DNA of 64,000 bases from KACC-23026 sp963829575 (GCA_963829575.1 CAWHJF010000012.1:186001-250000); one strand, 5' to 3'; shown: positions 43,278-52,267, counted from the first letter of the stretch. Numbers and translations: made by a program. The notes: a model not told the origin generated them from the sequence alone.

Positions 43278-43934
43278 TTAGTTTGATTTAGAAAGTGGGG
43301 ATTCCTCTTTTTTATCTAAGACTTTCTCATTGTCGGCAATCAAGGGCGCGCGTCTCCCAATATTGGAATACAGAATAAGTAGCCAATTACCTAGCCAAAT
43401 GATCAGGAAGTCGGACGGAAAACCACGGAAGATGAGGTAACTCAAAATCAGAAAAAATCCCCAAATTGCATGAAGACTGTCTATTTGAGAAGCAGGGCGA
43501 GATCCTTTATAAAATAAGGTTGTTATGAGTTTGAAAAAAGCAAGAATCACGGCATACACAACTGAAAGTTCAAAGTGACTTAGGGCGCTCCAAACTCCAA
43601 ATGTCACGGCCGTCCCTTTCCCACCCTTCCCTTTCAAAAAGGGGGACAGAATGTGGCCAGCAATGGGTGCCAAGCTTGCCACAATTAATCCCAGAGCATG
43701 GACCTTTCCATAATGGATTAACAAAATGAGTGGGAGGTAGCCTTTCGAGAAATCGAATAGAACACCTAAAATCCCCCATTTAAAACCAGAGGCTTTCCAT
43801 AAGTTTGCGGCTCCAGGATTCCCGTCTCCCACATTTCGGAGATTGTGTTGGGTCAGGAGACCTAACCAATAAGAAAACATAAGCGAACCGACTCCAAAAA
43901 AACTGATCCCAATTAGTCCATTCCAAAAGGCCAT
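43278..43934 (-). CDS. PlsY-like glycerol-3-phosphate acyltransferase family protein
   Basis: A 218-residue multi-pass membrane protein. It shows the PlsY signatures GSLMFSYWLG, LRNVGDGNPGAANLWKASG (the glycerol-3-phosphate loop) and HILSPFLKGKGGKGTAVTFG (the acyl-phosphate loop). It is about 20-25 residues longer than usual PlsY, with a charged C-terminal tail. PlsY normally starts phospholipid synthesis; here the gene overlaps the stop of a CrtQ-like glycosyltransferase gene, so it may acylate a glycolipid or glycerol product of that pathway. ATG 43934 follows the TGA of the upstream gene by two bases. Confidence 0.85.
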   Translation of the reverse strand: MAFWNGLIGISFFGVGSLMFSYWLGLLTQHNLRNVGDGNPGAANLWKASGFKWGILGVLFDFSKGYLPLILLIHYGKVHALGLIVASLAPIAGHILSPFLKGKGGKGTAVTFGVWSALSHFELSVVYAVILAFFKLITTLFYKGSRPASQIDSLHAIWGFFLILSYLIFRGFPSDFLIIWLGNWLLILYSNIGRRAPLIADNEKVLDKKEESPLSKSN

Positions 43935-43936
43935 CC

Positions 43937-45046
43937 TCACATCTTTTTCCCCCCGACTTGAACCGTTCGCCCTTTCCACGTGACGCGTTTAAAGAAGACG
44001 ACCTGATAGATCGAGAAAATAAGCACAACTATAAAAAAAGTTGTCGATAGAATGTTAAAGGCAGGAAACACTCTCCCAAATTGACCCGTCCATTTGGAGA
44101 AATAGTAGATCTGAACAGAATAAAGCATATACCCTAGAGTGAGCGGTAACCCATAGGGCGTGAGCAATAAAAATGGAAATAAGCTCGAGAGGAAAAGGCC
44201 AGTTAGCCAAAGACCTGTAAATACAAGTGTCAAAGGGTGAAGGGTCGCACTGCTTAAGACCGCCCCTTTTGCAAAACCTTCTAGTTCACTTCTAATTCCT
44301 TTGGGGTACATACGAAAGGACACCATGTTTCGGCCGAGCACATTCTCAACAGGGAGCCCAGCTCCCTGAAATTTGGCACCTAAATTTAAATCATCGAGTA
44401 GTTCGGATTGAATCGATTGGTGCCCGCCAATCCTTTCGTAATCTTTTCTTGTTACAAGGATACAGGCCCCATAAAGGCCTTTTTTCGGGTTCTCGCTCTC
44501 AAAAGGAGATGTAAACGCAAAGACACCCAAAATATTGGGTATAAGGGCTAGGCGTTCATATAACTTGAACGTGATGTGAAACGGGACGACGGAAAGGACG
44601 CCGTTTTGTTCAGAGCGTTTAGAAACTAAGGCTTCAAGGGCGTTCGGTGCGAGTCGGACGTCGGCATCCAAAAATAAGAAGTCGGAGCCCTTTGCTTTCA
44701 AATAGCCGTTCCAGCACGCCCAAGTTTTCCCTGTCCAACCTAAAGGTAAGTCTGGACTAGAGACCACTTTAGCGCCTAGCTTTTTAGCGAGGTCACGCGT
44801 CTCATCTTCTGAGTGATCATCCACGACGAGGATTTCCATAGGTTGAAGCGTTTGTTGGTGCAGAGAATGGAGGAGGTGCGGTAGATTGACCGCTTCATTT
44901 CTAGCGGGGATAATCACCGATAGGCTCTGTTTCGAGGGTAATGAACGAGGGACGGCTGGCAACCCTTTCCTTCTAAATAAAATAAGACCAGACAAACAGG
45001 GTAAAATTAAAAGAGCTAAGACACCAAACATCATCATCGTCGTCAT
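43937..45046 (-). CDS. CrtQ-like family 2 glycosyltransferase
   Basis: A 369-residue membrane glycosyltransferase. N-terminal helix, then a GT-A domain: LSVIIPARNEAVNLPHLLHSL, ILVVDDHSEDET, FLFLDADVRLAPNALEAL (DxD), LYGACILVTRKDYERIGGH and a QxxRW-like region, ending with three to four transmembrane helices. Closest in layout to the staphyloxanthin glucosyltransferase CrtQ and its Bacillales homologues. No carotenoid desaturase, squalene-like synthase or oxidase gene is nearby, so the acceptor could be a different lipid. Coupled to the PlsY-like gene downstream. Confidence 0.85.
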   Translation of the reverse strand: MTTMMMFGVLALLILPCLSGLILFRRKGLPAVPRSLPSKQSLSVIIPARNEAVNLPHLLHSLHQQTLQPMEILVVDDHSEDETRDLAKKLGAKVVSSPDLPLGWTGKTWACWNGYLKAKGSDFLFLDADVRLAPNALEALVSKRSEQNGVLSVVPFHITFKLYERLALIPNILGVFAFTSPFESENPKKGLYGACILVTRKDYERIGGHQSIQSELLDDLNLGAKFQGAGLPVENVLGRNMVSFRMYPKGIRSELEGFAKGAVLSSATLHPLTLVFTGLWLTGLFLSSLFPFLLLTPYGLPLTLGYMLYSVQIYYFSKWTGQFGRVFPAFNILSTTFFIVVLIFSIYQVVFFKRVTWKGRTVQVGGKKM

Positions 45047-45564
45047 CCTTTTTAAGAGTTGATTAGAAACGCCCCTCTATATTCTCTATTTTAATAATTG
45101 ATAAAAAATTCGCAATATCTTAGAGGGATTAAGATAAAATATGGACACGCTTACAACAAGGTGCTGAAAAAGTGCGTTGAGGATTACGTTTTTTTTTATT
45201 ATAATAATAGTAAATCGATTTTTATGGATTATTTTGTCTGAGAGAAGGAGGTCGGTTAAAAAAGGCAGGCCTTCTAATGTGTTAAAAAAAGAGTGATTGT
45301 CTGGAATAGGCTTCATTTATTTTGTTAAAGAAATAGAAAATACGAAAATTGAGAGTCCTTGAAACCATTTATAGGCCATTAGGGGTAATGAACTAGAAAA
45401 AAAGCTAGACATACACCGAAAGACTGGATCATGGAATCCTTCTTTTGGTTTTTTAATGCCTAAGAATTATTAGGTGAAACCAAATTCTTCTAAACAATTC
45501 TTCATAAAGGATGTTTAGGAATCTAGGTTTAATGAATGGTTGTGGGAATTTGGAGGTAGGGTTA
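45047..45564. other. AT-rich intergenic stretch, no gene seen
   Basis: Should hold divergent promoters for the glycosyltransferase operon and the XRE regulator. The 76-residue minus-strand frame at 45086-45316 is AT-driven and has no ribosome site. Confidence 0.4.
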
Positions 45565-45942
45565 TTGGAGTCACCAGAATTAAACAGGTATTCGGTATTT
45601 AAGCGTCGGCTGACTGGCTGTCGGAAAAAGATGGGTTTGACTCAAGAAGAGGCTGCTCGACGTTTGGGGATTCCCCGAAGTACCTATGCTGGTTATGAGA
45701 AATGCATTAGAGAAGCAGGCTATGAGGTATTAGTCAATATGGCGAACTTATTTGAGGTGTCTGTAGACTATTTACTAGGGGTTAGCAACCGTTTAAAACC
45801 TGATGAGAGGAATGCGCATCTTTTCCTAGATCAGGAGCACCTCCATTGGGATGGCATTCCCTTAGAAGAAACGGATCTCGTGCCGATTCGCCAGTTGCTT
45901 GAGAATCTTATAGGGGCTCGCTCCAAATCGGAGAATGCTTAG
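45565..45942 (+). CDS. XRE-family transcriptional regulator
   Basis: A 125-residue protein. Residues about 10-65 form a HTH domain: FKRRLTGCRKKMGLTQEEAARRLGIPRSTYAGYEKC...YEVLVNMANLFEVSVDYLLGV, a textbook XRE/SinR-type pattern. The acidic C-terminal 60 residues are not recognised. TTG 45565 is chosen because GGAGG lies eight bases before it; ATG 45511 would add 18 residues without a convincing site. Its 3' end overlaps a convergent small gene by four bases. Target unknown. Confidence 0.82.
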   Translation: MESPELNRYSVFKRRLTGCRKKMGLTQEEAARRLGIPRSTYAGYEKCIREAGYEVLVNMANLFEVSVDYLLGVSNRLKPDERNAHLFLDQEHLHWDGIPLEETDLVPIRQLLENLIGARSKSENA

Positions 45943-46121
45943 TGGGTTAAATTTCTTAGGTCATTTAGTAGATTCTTAAGTTCCAGCCATGCTTGGATCT
46001 CCTCGATTTTTTTTTGAATGGATGCCTCATCGTTTATTCTGTAAGCAAGTAAAAGCTTCTGGGCGGAATCTAGAAGTTTGGTATCTATATAGTTTATGAG
46101 CTCTAAATGTTGACCCACCAT
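45939..46121 (-). CDS. Small helical protein of unknown function
   Basis: A 60-residue, predominantly helical protein: LELINYIDTKLLDSAQKLLLAYRI, then EASIQKKIEEIQAWLELKNLLNDLRN, which looks like a helical hairpin or coiled coil. The size recalls Spo0E-type phosphatases but the SQxLD motif is missing. The site upstream is weak (AAGGAT about ten bases before ATG). Convergent with the XRE regulator, sharing four bases. Confidence 0.55.
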   Translation of the reverse strand: MVGQHLELINYIDTKLLDSAQKLLLAYRINDEASIQKKIEEIQAWLELKNLLNDLRNLTH

Positions 46122-46259
46122 GCTTTGAACACATCCTTATGGTTTGTTTAAAAAGATTCATTTTGAATCATTATAGCGCTTTTTAAGAAGATCTTTCTAG
46201 TCATTTTAATAAAAATTTTTTTTAGTGTGATTTGATACGTTCATATTGCGTTGAAAAAG

Positions 46260-46303
46260 CAAAAGGGGCCGACTCTACGTTAATGAGTGTCGGCCTTTTT
46301 TTG
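46260..46303 (-). terminator. Terminator of the MpsC-family gene
   Basis: Minus strand GGCCGACACTC / GAGTCGGCC with T-rich continuation; a T-run on the plus side also allows rightward use. Confidence 0.85.
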
Positions 46304-46334
46304 TATTTAGTATGGAACAAATAAGATCATGTTT

Positions 46335-47036
46335 TTAAAGATCTTGATTAGGTTCTAAAATAAATAAAATTACGCTGGCGTCTTTGTTGAAATTCCAATC
46401 TACGAAGACGTCCTTAATTTTTGTTTTTAATATCACTTCAAAGATTTGGTTGTTATGAAAGTATTTTTTTTCAGAACGACGCTTAATTATTCTAAGCGTT
46501 TCTTCTAAACCTTCTCGAATCAATTCCTTCTCAATCCCTACTAGTATCCCTTCTCTTATAACTATAAAAGTTCTGGGGTTAAGAAAGAGTGAAAAAATGT
46601 TTTTTGGCGTTTTTTGGACTTCTCGGCTTATTTCACTAATTCGGTCATGTATGGCTTGTTTCCCAGGATAGTCTTCTTGACCCTTTGTCCATAAATCCTG
46701 AACGGTTGTGGATACCCCAATAATGATACCTGAACCGTTATGGACGCCCCAGTCGTAATAAAAAGAATCCATTTCCATACCGGTTGTGAGTAAAACAAAG
46801 GCTCTGATTTCTGGGAGGAGAGATTGAATGATAGTATCACGTGTTTTGTGAAACATGCGCTCTTGGTCTTGATCAATTAAGACTCTTTCAGTTGGGGAGA
46901 GGAAGTTCCGTAAGTATACGGTGAAGAGTTCCTTTTCGATATGAACGTAAACCGATTCCGGTCCTTTACCGAAGTTCTCTCTTAATAATTTTCCAATAAA
47001 CCGTGCTGTTTCGCCTTGTTGCCTTTCAAAATTCAT
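46335..47036 (-). CDS. Duplicated MpsC/DUF2294-family protein
   Basis: A 233-residue soluble protein containing two copies of the DUF2294 (MpsC-type) domain, normally about 115 residues alone. Copy 1: ETARFIGKLLRENFGKGPESVYVHIEKELFTVYLRNFLSPTE ... FYYDWGVHNGSGIIIGV. Copy 2: EISREVQKTPKNIFSLFLNPRTFIVIREGILVGIEKELI ... VFVDWNFNKDASVILFIL. The shared D-W-x-x-x-x-x(S/A)xxI ending shows the repeat. In Staphylococcus MpsC is linked with a membrane-potential-generating system, but stand-alone Bacillales members have no fixed role; no mpsAB genes are nearby. Confidence 0.82.
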   Translation of the reverse strand: MNFERQQGETARFIGKLLRENFGKGPESVYVHIEKELFTVYLRNFLSPTERVLIDQDQERMFHKTRDTIIQSLLPEIRAFVLLTTGMEMDSFYYDWGVHNGSGIIIGVSTTVQDLWTKGQEDYPGKQAIHDRISEISREVQKTPKNIFSLFLNPRTFIVIREGILVGIEKELIREGLEETLRIIKRRSEKKYFHNNQIFEVILKTKIKDVFVDWNFNKDASVILFILEPNQDL

Positions 47037-47369
47037 AACGTCAGTCCCTAATCGTAATGTACTTTATAGTAATGGCAATTTAGTAGGGTTTTATACATTC
47101 GGTTAGGGTGGCGTGTGGGTTTATATAGTCTTAATGGGCCACAAGGTGCTCTACTCGAGCAACGATCACGTATTCTTATGGTAACGATCATAAATCCAAG
47201 TTGACGTATCGGATTATTAGGTTTTTAATTAAGGTTGGAATACTCTTAAGTCGAATGTTAAAAGGCTAAGAGTTCGCCTTTTAAAGGTGACGGATGTCAG
47301 GATTAAGGTCATGAACTATTAGCATTAAATTGGATGAATGTGTACGTATCCTTGTGTGAGGTGAATAGA
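47037..47369. promoter_or_regulatory. cysJ upstream region with hairpin and repeated AACGATCA
   Basis: Contains two AACGATCA direct repeats (about 47159-47166 and 47181-47188) and a nine-base-pair TTAAAAGGC/GCCTTTTAA hairpin (47258-47284). No S-box landmarks were seen. LysR-type CysL or CymR control would be expected for cysJI, but no clear site was recognised. Confidence 0.4.
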
Positions 47370-49211
47370 GTGCCATTGAAAGTTACGAATAGTCCATTCA
47401 CAGAAGAACAGGCAGACGCGTTGAATCGCCTTTTGCCTAGCTTAACAGATCAACAAAGAACGTGGTTGAGTGGGTTTTTAGCAGCAGGTGTAGCCGTTTC
47501 AGGAGAGGCTATTTCTGCTGCTGAACCAAGTGTAGGTCACGTTCAGACGGGTTCAATAGAACCACAAGTGGCCGCAGTTGCCACACGTGAAATTACGATT
47601 CTGTTTGGTTCTGAAACAGGAAATTGCCAAGCGTTTTCTGAATCGCTTAATCAAAAGTTAGAAGAGAAAGGTTTTAAAGTTGTCGTGTCCTCTATGGATG
47701 ACTTTAAAACGAAAGACCTTAAGAAAGTGGAAGATCTATTAATAGTCACAGCGACACATGGGGAAGGCGATCCACCGGATAACGCCATCTCCTTCCATGA
47801 ATTCCTCCATGGAAGAAAGGCACCGAAACTTGAAGGCGTGCGTTTTTCAGTGTTAGCTTTGGGCGATTTATCTTATGAATTCTATTGCAAAACTGGAAAG
47901 GATTTCGATCAACGCCTAGAAGAATTAGGAGCTGAGCGAATCTACCCACGCGTTGATTGTGATGTGGACTTCGATGATGATGCAGCGGAATGGGTCGAGG
48001 GTATCTTAGGGGTGCTTGGTGAAGCGGGTCAAGTGCAAGCAGGTGGACAAAGTCAACCATTAGCAGGTCAAACTGCAGGCACAACGGTCGAATATTCAAA
48101 GAACAATCCATTTAAGGCAGAGGTTTTAGAGAACCTGAACTTAAATGGTCGTGGATCCAATAAAGAAACACGTCATATCGAGCTTTCACTTGAAGCGTCC
48201 GGCCTTGCCTTTGAACCAGGAGACAGCATTGGTATTTTACCTGAAAACCAAGCGGATCTAGTGGATCAGATTATTAGTGAAATGGCTTGGAACTCAGAGG
48301 AACCTGTTATTGTGAGCAAGAAGGGAGATTCCTTACCATTAAGAGAAGCACTCCTGACGCATTTTGAAATTACCGTTCTAACGAAACCATTAATGGAAAA
48401 AGCCGCTCAACTCTCATCTAATGATGCCTTAAAGGATTTAATTAAAAGTGATGAGACCATGCGTGACTATATGGATGGTCGAGACCTCCTCGATTTAATT
48501 CGTGACTTTAGCCCATGGCCGGTAAGCGAGAGTGACTTTGTTCAAATCTTGCGCAAAATGCCGACCCGACTTTACTCGATTGCGAGCAGTTATAAAGCGA
48601 ACCCAGATGAAGTGCATCTTACAATTGGTGCCGTTCGTTACCATTCTCATGGTCGGGATCGCACGGGAGTTTGCTCTGCGCAATTGGCAGATCGCGTTGA
48701 ACCTGGCGACTTTTTGAATGTCTATGTCCATAAAAATCCAAACTTCCGCATGCCCGCCGACCTCAATGCTCCAATTATTATGATTGGACCAGGAACAGGG
48801 GTTGCTCCGTTCCGCTCATTCCTTGAAGAACGTGAAGAGCTTGAGGCGGAAGGGAAAACCTGGTTATTCTTTGGTGATCAACATTTCCGCTCCGACTTTT
48901 TATATCAAGTCGATTGGCAACGCTGGTTGAGCGATGGGGTCCTCACCGAAATGGATGTCGCTTTCTCACGTGACACCGATGAAAAAGTCTATGTCCAACA
49001 TCGCATGTTGGAAAAGCGTAAGGACTTCTATCAGTGGCTTCAAGACGGCGCAAGTGTCTATGTCTGTGGAGATGAAAAAAATATGGCCAAAGACGTTCAA
49101 GAGACGATCTTGACCATTCTTCAACAAGAAGGCGGACTCTCTTCTGAGCAAGCGGATGAATACCTCACCGAAATGAGAAAACAAAAACGTTACCAACGTG
49201 ACGTTTATTAA
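47370..49211 (+). CDS. cysJ: Assimilatory sulfite reductase flavoprotein (alpha subunit)
   Basis: A 613-residue NADPH-flavin electron carrier. After an N-terminal helix (DALNRLLPSLTDQQRTWLSGFLAAG) comes the flavodoxin domain (ITILFGSETGNCQAFSESL, TATHGEGDPPDNAISFHEFLH), an FAD domain (RLYSIASSYKANPDEVHLTIGAVRY) and an NADPH domain (PIIMIGPGTGVAPFRSFLEER, YVCGDEKNMAKDV), ending in the conserved KRYQRDVY. It passes electrons to CysI to reduce sulfite to sulfide. GTG 47370 is chosen for GAGGTG six bases before. Confidence 0.95.
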   Translation: MPLKVTNSPFTEEQADALNRLLPSLTDQQRTWLSGFLAAGVAVSGEAISAAEPSVGHVQTGSIEPQVAAVATREITILFGSETGNCQAFSESLNQKLEEKGFKVVVSSMDDFKTKDLKKVEDLLIVTATHGEGDPPDNAISFHEFLHGRKAPKLEGVRFSVLALGDLSYEFYCKTGKDFDQRLEELGAERIYPRVDCDVDFDDDAAEWVEGILGVLGEAGQVQAGGQSQPLAGQTAGTTVEYSKNNPFKAEVLENLNLNGRGSNKETRHIELSLEASGLAFEPGDSIGILPENQADLVDQIISEMAWNSEEPVIVSKKGDSLPLREALLTHFEITVLTKPLMEKAAQLSSNDALKDLIKSDETMRDYMDGRDLLDLIRDFSPWPVSESDFVQILRKMPTRLYSIASSYKANPDEVHLTIGAVRYHSHGRDRTGVCSAQLADRVEPGDFLNVYVHKNPNFRMPADLNAPIIMIGPGTGVAPFRSFLEEREELEAEGKTWLFFGDQHFRSDFLYQVDWQRWLSDGVLTEMDVAFSRDTDEKVYVQHRMLEKRKDFYQWLQDGASVYVCGDEKNMAKDVQETILTILQQEGGLSSEQADEYLTEMRKQKRYQRDVY

Positions 49212-49257
49212 AGTAATTGATTATTTAAAGTTTCCATTTGAATTATATAAAAAATAA

Positions 49258-49333
49258 GCGAAATATGCGAGACCCCACAGGTCGTAGACCGAGGAGGCTC
49301 GCGGGTCGCCCGCGGCAAGCGAGTGTATTTCGC
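49258..49333. repeat. GC-rich palindromic repeat inserted between cysJ and cysI
   Basis: Ends GCGAAATA / TATTTCGC are inverted. The middle has GCGAGACCCCACAGG, GAGGAGGCTCGCGG and CCGCGGCAAGCGAG, the family seen again at 61384, 62752, 63608 and 63862. Confidence 0.85.
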
Positions 49334-49353
49334 ATTGAAGGGAGTTTTCACAA

Positions 49354-51087
49354 ATGGCAAAAAATGAAGAGCTCGTCCAAGGTGGAAAACCCAGTGAAAA
49401 TGAACACATCAAACGAGAAAGCAATTATTTAAGGGGAACCATTGCGGAAGACCTTGAAGATCGAATCACAGGGGCGATTTCCGAATCTAATAATCAACTT
49501 TTGAAATTTCACGGCAGTTACCAACAAGACGACCGTGATATTCGGAACGAGCGTCGTCGCCAAAAGCTTGAACCTGCTTATTCCTTTATGATTCGTGTGC
49601 GTGTGCCAGGTGGTGTGATTCAGCCGGATCAATATTTGATTATGGATGAACTGGCTCAGAACTATGCGGGTAATACCATGCGTTTGACAACACGTCAAAC
49701 TGTACAATTCCACGGGATCATTAAAACCGATCTTAAGAAATCGATGCAAGAGATTAATAGCGCGGTCATGACGTCGATTGCAGCTTGTGGAGACGTGAAC
49801 CGTAATGTCATGGTGAATCCGAATCCGTACCAATCCGAAGTGCATGCGGAAGTGATGGATTGGGCGCACAAACTGGATGAGCGGTTTATCCCGCAAACAG
49901 GGGCTTACCATGAAATTTGGCTCGACAACAAAAAGGTGGTCGATACGCGTGACGACAAGGCCAATGAGGAACCGATTTACGGTGAGGTCTATCTTCCTCG
50001 TAAATTTAAAATTGGTGTCGCCATTCCACCGACCAATGATGTGGACGTCTTCTCACAAGATCTCGGATTAATTGCGGTCTTAGAAGAGGGTCAATTAGCG
50101 GGTTTTAACGTTGTAGTTGGGGGCGGTATGGGAATGACCCATGGTGATGACACTACGTACCCACAAGTCGGCCGTGTCATTGGGTTTTCACCACTTGATA
50201 CACTACTTGAAGTTGCAGAAAACATCATTAAAATACAGCGCGACTTTGGAAACCGCTCGGATCGTAAACATGCTCGATTTAAATACACCATTGACGCACG
50301 CGGTGTGGATTGGATGAAACAAGAACTTAATGACCGCTTAGGTTGGGAATTGCCTGATGCCCGTGAGTTTACGTTTGAGCGTAACGGGGACCGCCTTGGT
50401 TGGGTTGAACATGATGGTAAATGGCATTTCACACTCTTTATACAAAATGGTCGAATCATTGACAAAGAGAGCTATCCATTAATGACGGGGTTGCGCGAAA
50501 TTGCTAACATGCATAAGGGTGATTTCCGGTTTACGCCAAACCAAAATCTCATCATTGCCAATGTCTCTAAGAGCAATAAGGCCAAAATTAATAAATTGCT
50601 TAGCGAATATGCTTTAACTGAGGGTAAGGAATATACGGCGCTAAAACGTAATTCCATGGCTTGTGTAGCGTTTCCTACTTGCGGACTTGCGATGGCAGAA
50701 TCCGAGCGTTATCTTCCTACTCTTCTTGAAAAATTGGAAGGGATTTTGGATGAAGCGGGTTTACGCGAAGAGGAAATTGTTGTTCGTATGACAGGTTGTC
50801 CAAATGGGTGTGCACGTCCAGCCCTTGCTGAACTCGCTTTTATTGGAAAAGCACCTGGTAAGTATAATATGTACCTTGGTGGTGGGTTCTCTGGAGCGCG
50901 TCTTAACACGCTTTACCGGGAGAACATTGGCGAAGAAGAAATTTTGGAAAACCTTCGTCCAATGCTTATGAGCTACGCAAAGGATCGGAACATTGGCGAA
51001 CACTTTGGTGATTTCGTGATTCGCGCAGGTTATGTGGAAGCCGTTCACGATGGACGCGACTTTCATAAACAAGCAACAACGAAATAA
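49354..51087 (+). CDS. cysI: Assimilatory sulfite reductase hemoprotein (beta subunit)
   Basis: A 577-residue siroheme/4Fe-4S protein. The repeated ferredoxin-like halves include YSFMIRVRVPGGVIQPDQ, MRLTTRQTVQFHGI and NRNVMVNPNPY. The cluster/siroheme cysteines are in CVAFPTCGLAMAESER and VRMTGCPNGCARP. With CysJ it reduces sulfite to sulfide for cysteine synthesis. GGGAG precedes ATG 49354. No cysH, cysC or sat gene is in the window, so only this last step is encoded here. A terminator follows. Confidence 0.96.
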   Translation: MAKNEELVQGGKPSENEHIKRESNYLRGTIAEDLEDRITGAISESNNQLLKFHGSYQQDDRDIRNERRRQKLEPAYSFMIRVRVPGGVIQPDQYLIMDELAQNYAGNTMRLTTRQTVQFHGIIKTDLKKSMQEINSAVMTSIAACGDVNRNVMVNPNPYQSEVHAEVMDWAHKLDERFIPQTGAYHEIWLDNKKVVDTRDDKANEEPIYGEVYLPRKFKIGVAIPPTNDVDVFSQDLGLIAVLEEGQLAGFNVVVGGGMGMTHGDDTTYPQVGRVIGFSPLDTLLEVAENIIKIQRDFGNRSDRKHARFKYTIDARGVDWMKQELNDRLGWELPDAREFTFERNGDRLGWVEHDGKWHFTLFIQNGRIIDKESYPLMTGLREIANMHKGDFRFTPNQNLIIANVSKSNKAKINKLLSEYALTEGKEYTALKRNSMACVAFPTCGLAMAESERYLPTLLEKLEGILDEAGLREEEIVVRMTGCPNGCARPALAELAFIGKAPGKYNMYLGGGFSGARLNTLYRENIGEEEILENLRPMLMSYAKDRNIGEHFGDFVIRAGYVEAVHDGRDFHKQATTK

Positions 51088-51096
51088 CGAGGATTT

Positions 51097-51134
51097 AGCG
51101 AGACCCATGGACGAACTGTGGGCTCGCTTTTTCT
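51097..51134 (+). terminator. Terminator after cysI
   Basis: AGCGAG.CCCA / TGGG.CTCGCT with T-run. Confidence 0.85.
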
Positions 51135-51322
51135 ATTAGAACTAAAAATTTGCTAAAGAGAATTGAGGGCGATACAATTAATTTCACCATTATGAGCTTG
51201 TTGAAACCCGCGATCTGAAACCTGTGATTCCGGTAAAGATCTATAAGGGCTTCTCCAACAGGATTTCATGGTTATTTCTTTTTTTATTGGGGAATCTATT
51301 ATTTGCAAAAGGAGCTAAGAGG

Positions 51323-52039
51323 ATGAATGAAATAAAAGGAAAAGTGGCGATTATTACTGGTGCAGGTCGTGGAATAGGCCGGGCCACTGCGCATGCGCTT
51401 GCAAAAGAAGGGGTCCAAATCGGATTAATTGGACTCACCATGGCGAACCTTGAAAAAGTAGCTCAGGAGCTTTCGGACTATGAGGTGAACGTGTCAGCAG
51501 CAACGGCAGATGTCTCAGATCTTAAATCTGTGGAAGAAGCGGTTGAACACATCAAGTCCGATCTAGGTCCTATTGATATTTTGGTGAATAATGCGGGAAC
51601 GGCAAAGTTTGGTGGATTTCTAGACCTCAGCCCAGAAGAATGGGAGAATATTATTAAGGTCAATTTAATGGGAGTCTATAATGTGACGCGTGCTGTTTTA
51701 CCAGAAATGGTGGAACGTAAAGCGGGTGACATTGTGAATGTGTCTTCATCAGCGGGGCAGCGCGGGGCTCCAGTTACAAGTGCTTATAGTGCTTCCAAGT
51801 TTGCGGTCTTAGGTTTATCAGAATCCTTAATGCTTGAGGTTCGGAAGCACAATATTCGCGTGACCGCCCTCACACCAAGCACCGTTGCGACGGATTTAGC
51901 TTTTAATACCAATTTAATTACTGGAGATGCGGAGCGGGTCATGCAGCCAGAGGATTTAGCCGATTTAATTGTGGCCGGTTTGAAACTCCATCCGCGCGTT
52001 GTCATGAAAACGGCGGGTCTTTGGTCGACCAATCCTTAA
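51323..52039 (+). CDS. Short-chain dehydrogenase/reductase, 3-ketoacyl-ACP-reductase-like
   Basis: A 238-residue NAD(P)-dependent enzyme: VAIITGAGRGIGRATAHALAKEG (cofactor loop), ILVNNAGTAKFGG (NNAG) and VNVSSSAGQRGAPVTSAYSASKFAVLGLSESLM (Ser-Tyr-Lys). B. subtilis YvrD/YkvO-like members share this layout. ATG 51323 follows AAGGAGCTAAGAGG; the longer frame from 51224 is unlikely. Substrate unknown. Confidence 0.9.
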   Translation: MNEIKGKVAIITGAGRGIGRATAHALAKEGVQIGLIGLTMANLEKVAQELSDYEVNVSAATADVSDLKSVEEAVEHIKSDLGPIDILVNNAGTAKFGGFLDLSPEEWENIIKVNLMGVYNVTRAVLPEMVERKAGDIVNVSSSAGQRGAPVTSAYSASKFAVLGLSESLMLEVRKHNIRVTALTPSTVATDLAFNTNLITGDAERVMQPEDLADLIVAGLKLHPRVVMKTAGLWSTNP

Positions 52040-52157
52040 GCGCTCTTAACGACTCGTTTCTTAGTGCCTAAATCGCGCTTGCTCGAGATGATTGCCCATA
52101 CACATTCCCCCACTCTCCATAGGATATAGTAAGCCTTTGAAAAGGGGGTTGTTTGAA

Positions 52158-52256
52158 ATGGCATACGGAGCAGGGTTTGGTGCTGGAGGCGGTTTTGCCT
52201 TAATCGTCGTGCTTTTCATTCTCTTAATCATTGTCGGTACCTCTTACGTTTATTAA
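52158..52256 (+). CDS. YjcZ-family sporulation mini-protein
   Basis: About 32 residues: a Gly-rich start MAYGAGFGAGGGFA and one hydrophobic helix LIVVLFILLIIVGTSYVY. This is the YjcZ/YxcD-type pattern found in many copies in spore formers, probably a membrane-associated spore coat or membrane protein. AAAAGGGGGT precedes the ATG. Counting bases from the two ends, I find the frame off by one near 52190-52201, which is either my reading of a block or a real frameshift; the start may be 52159. A terminator follows. Confidence 0.75.
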   Translation: MAYGAGFGAGGGFALIVVLFILLIIVGTSYVY

Positions 52257-52267
52257 ACTGAAGTAAA

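Noticed and set aside
45086..45316. 76-aa minus-strand frame
   Set aside because: AT-rich Ile/Leu/Phe composition, no ribosome site, and it overlaps the expected promoter region.
45939..46121. Spo0E-type phosphatase
   Set aside because: Size and helical character fit, but the SQxLD signature is missing, so kept as unknown.
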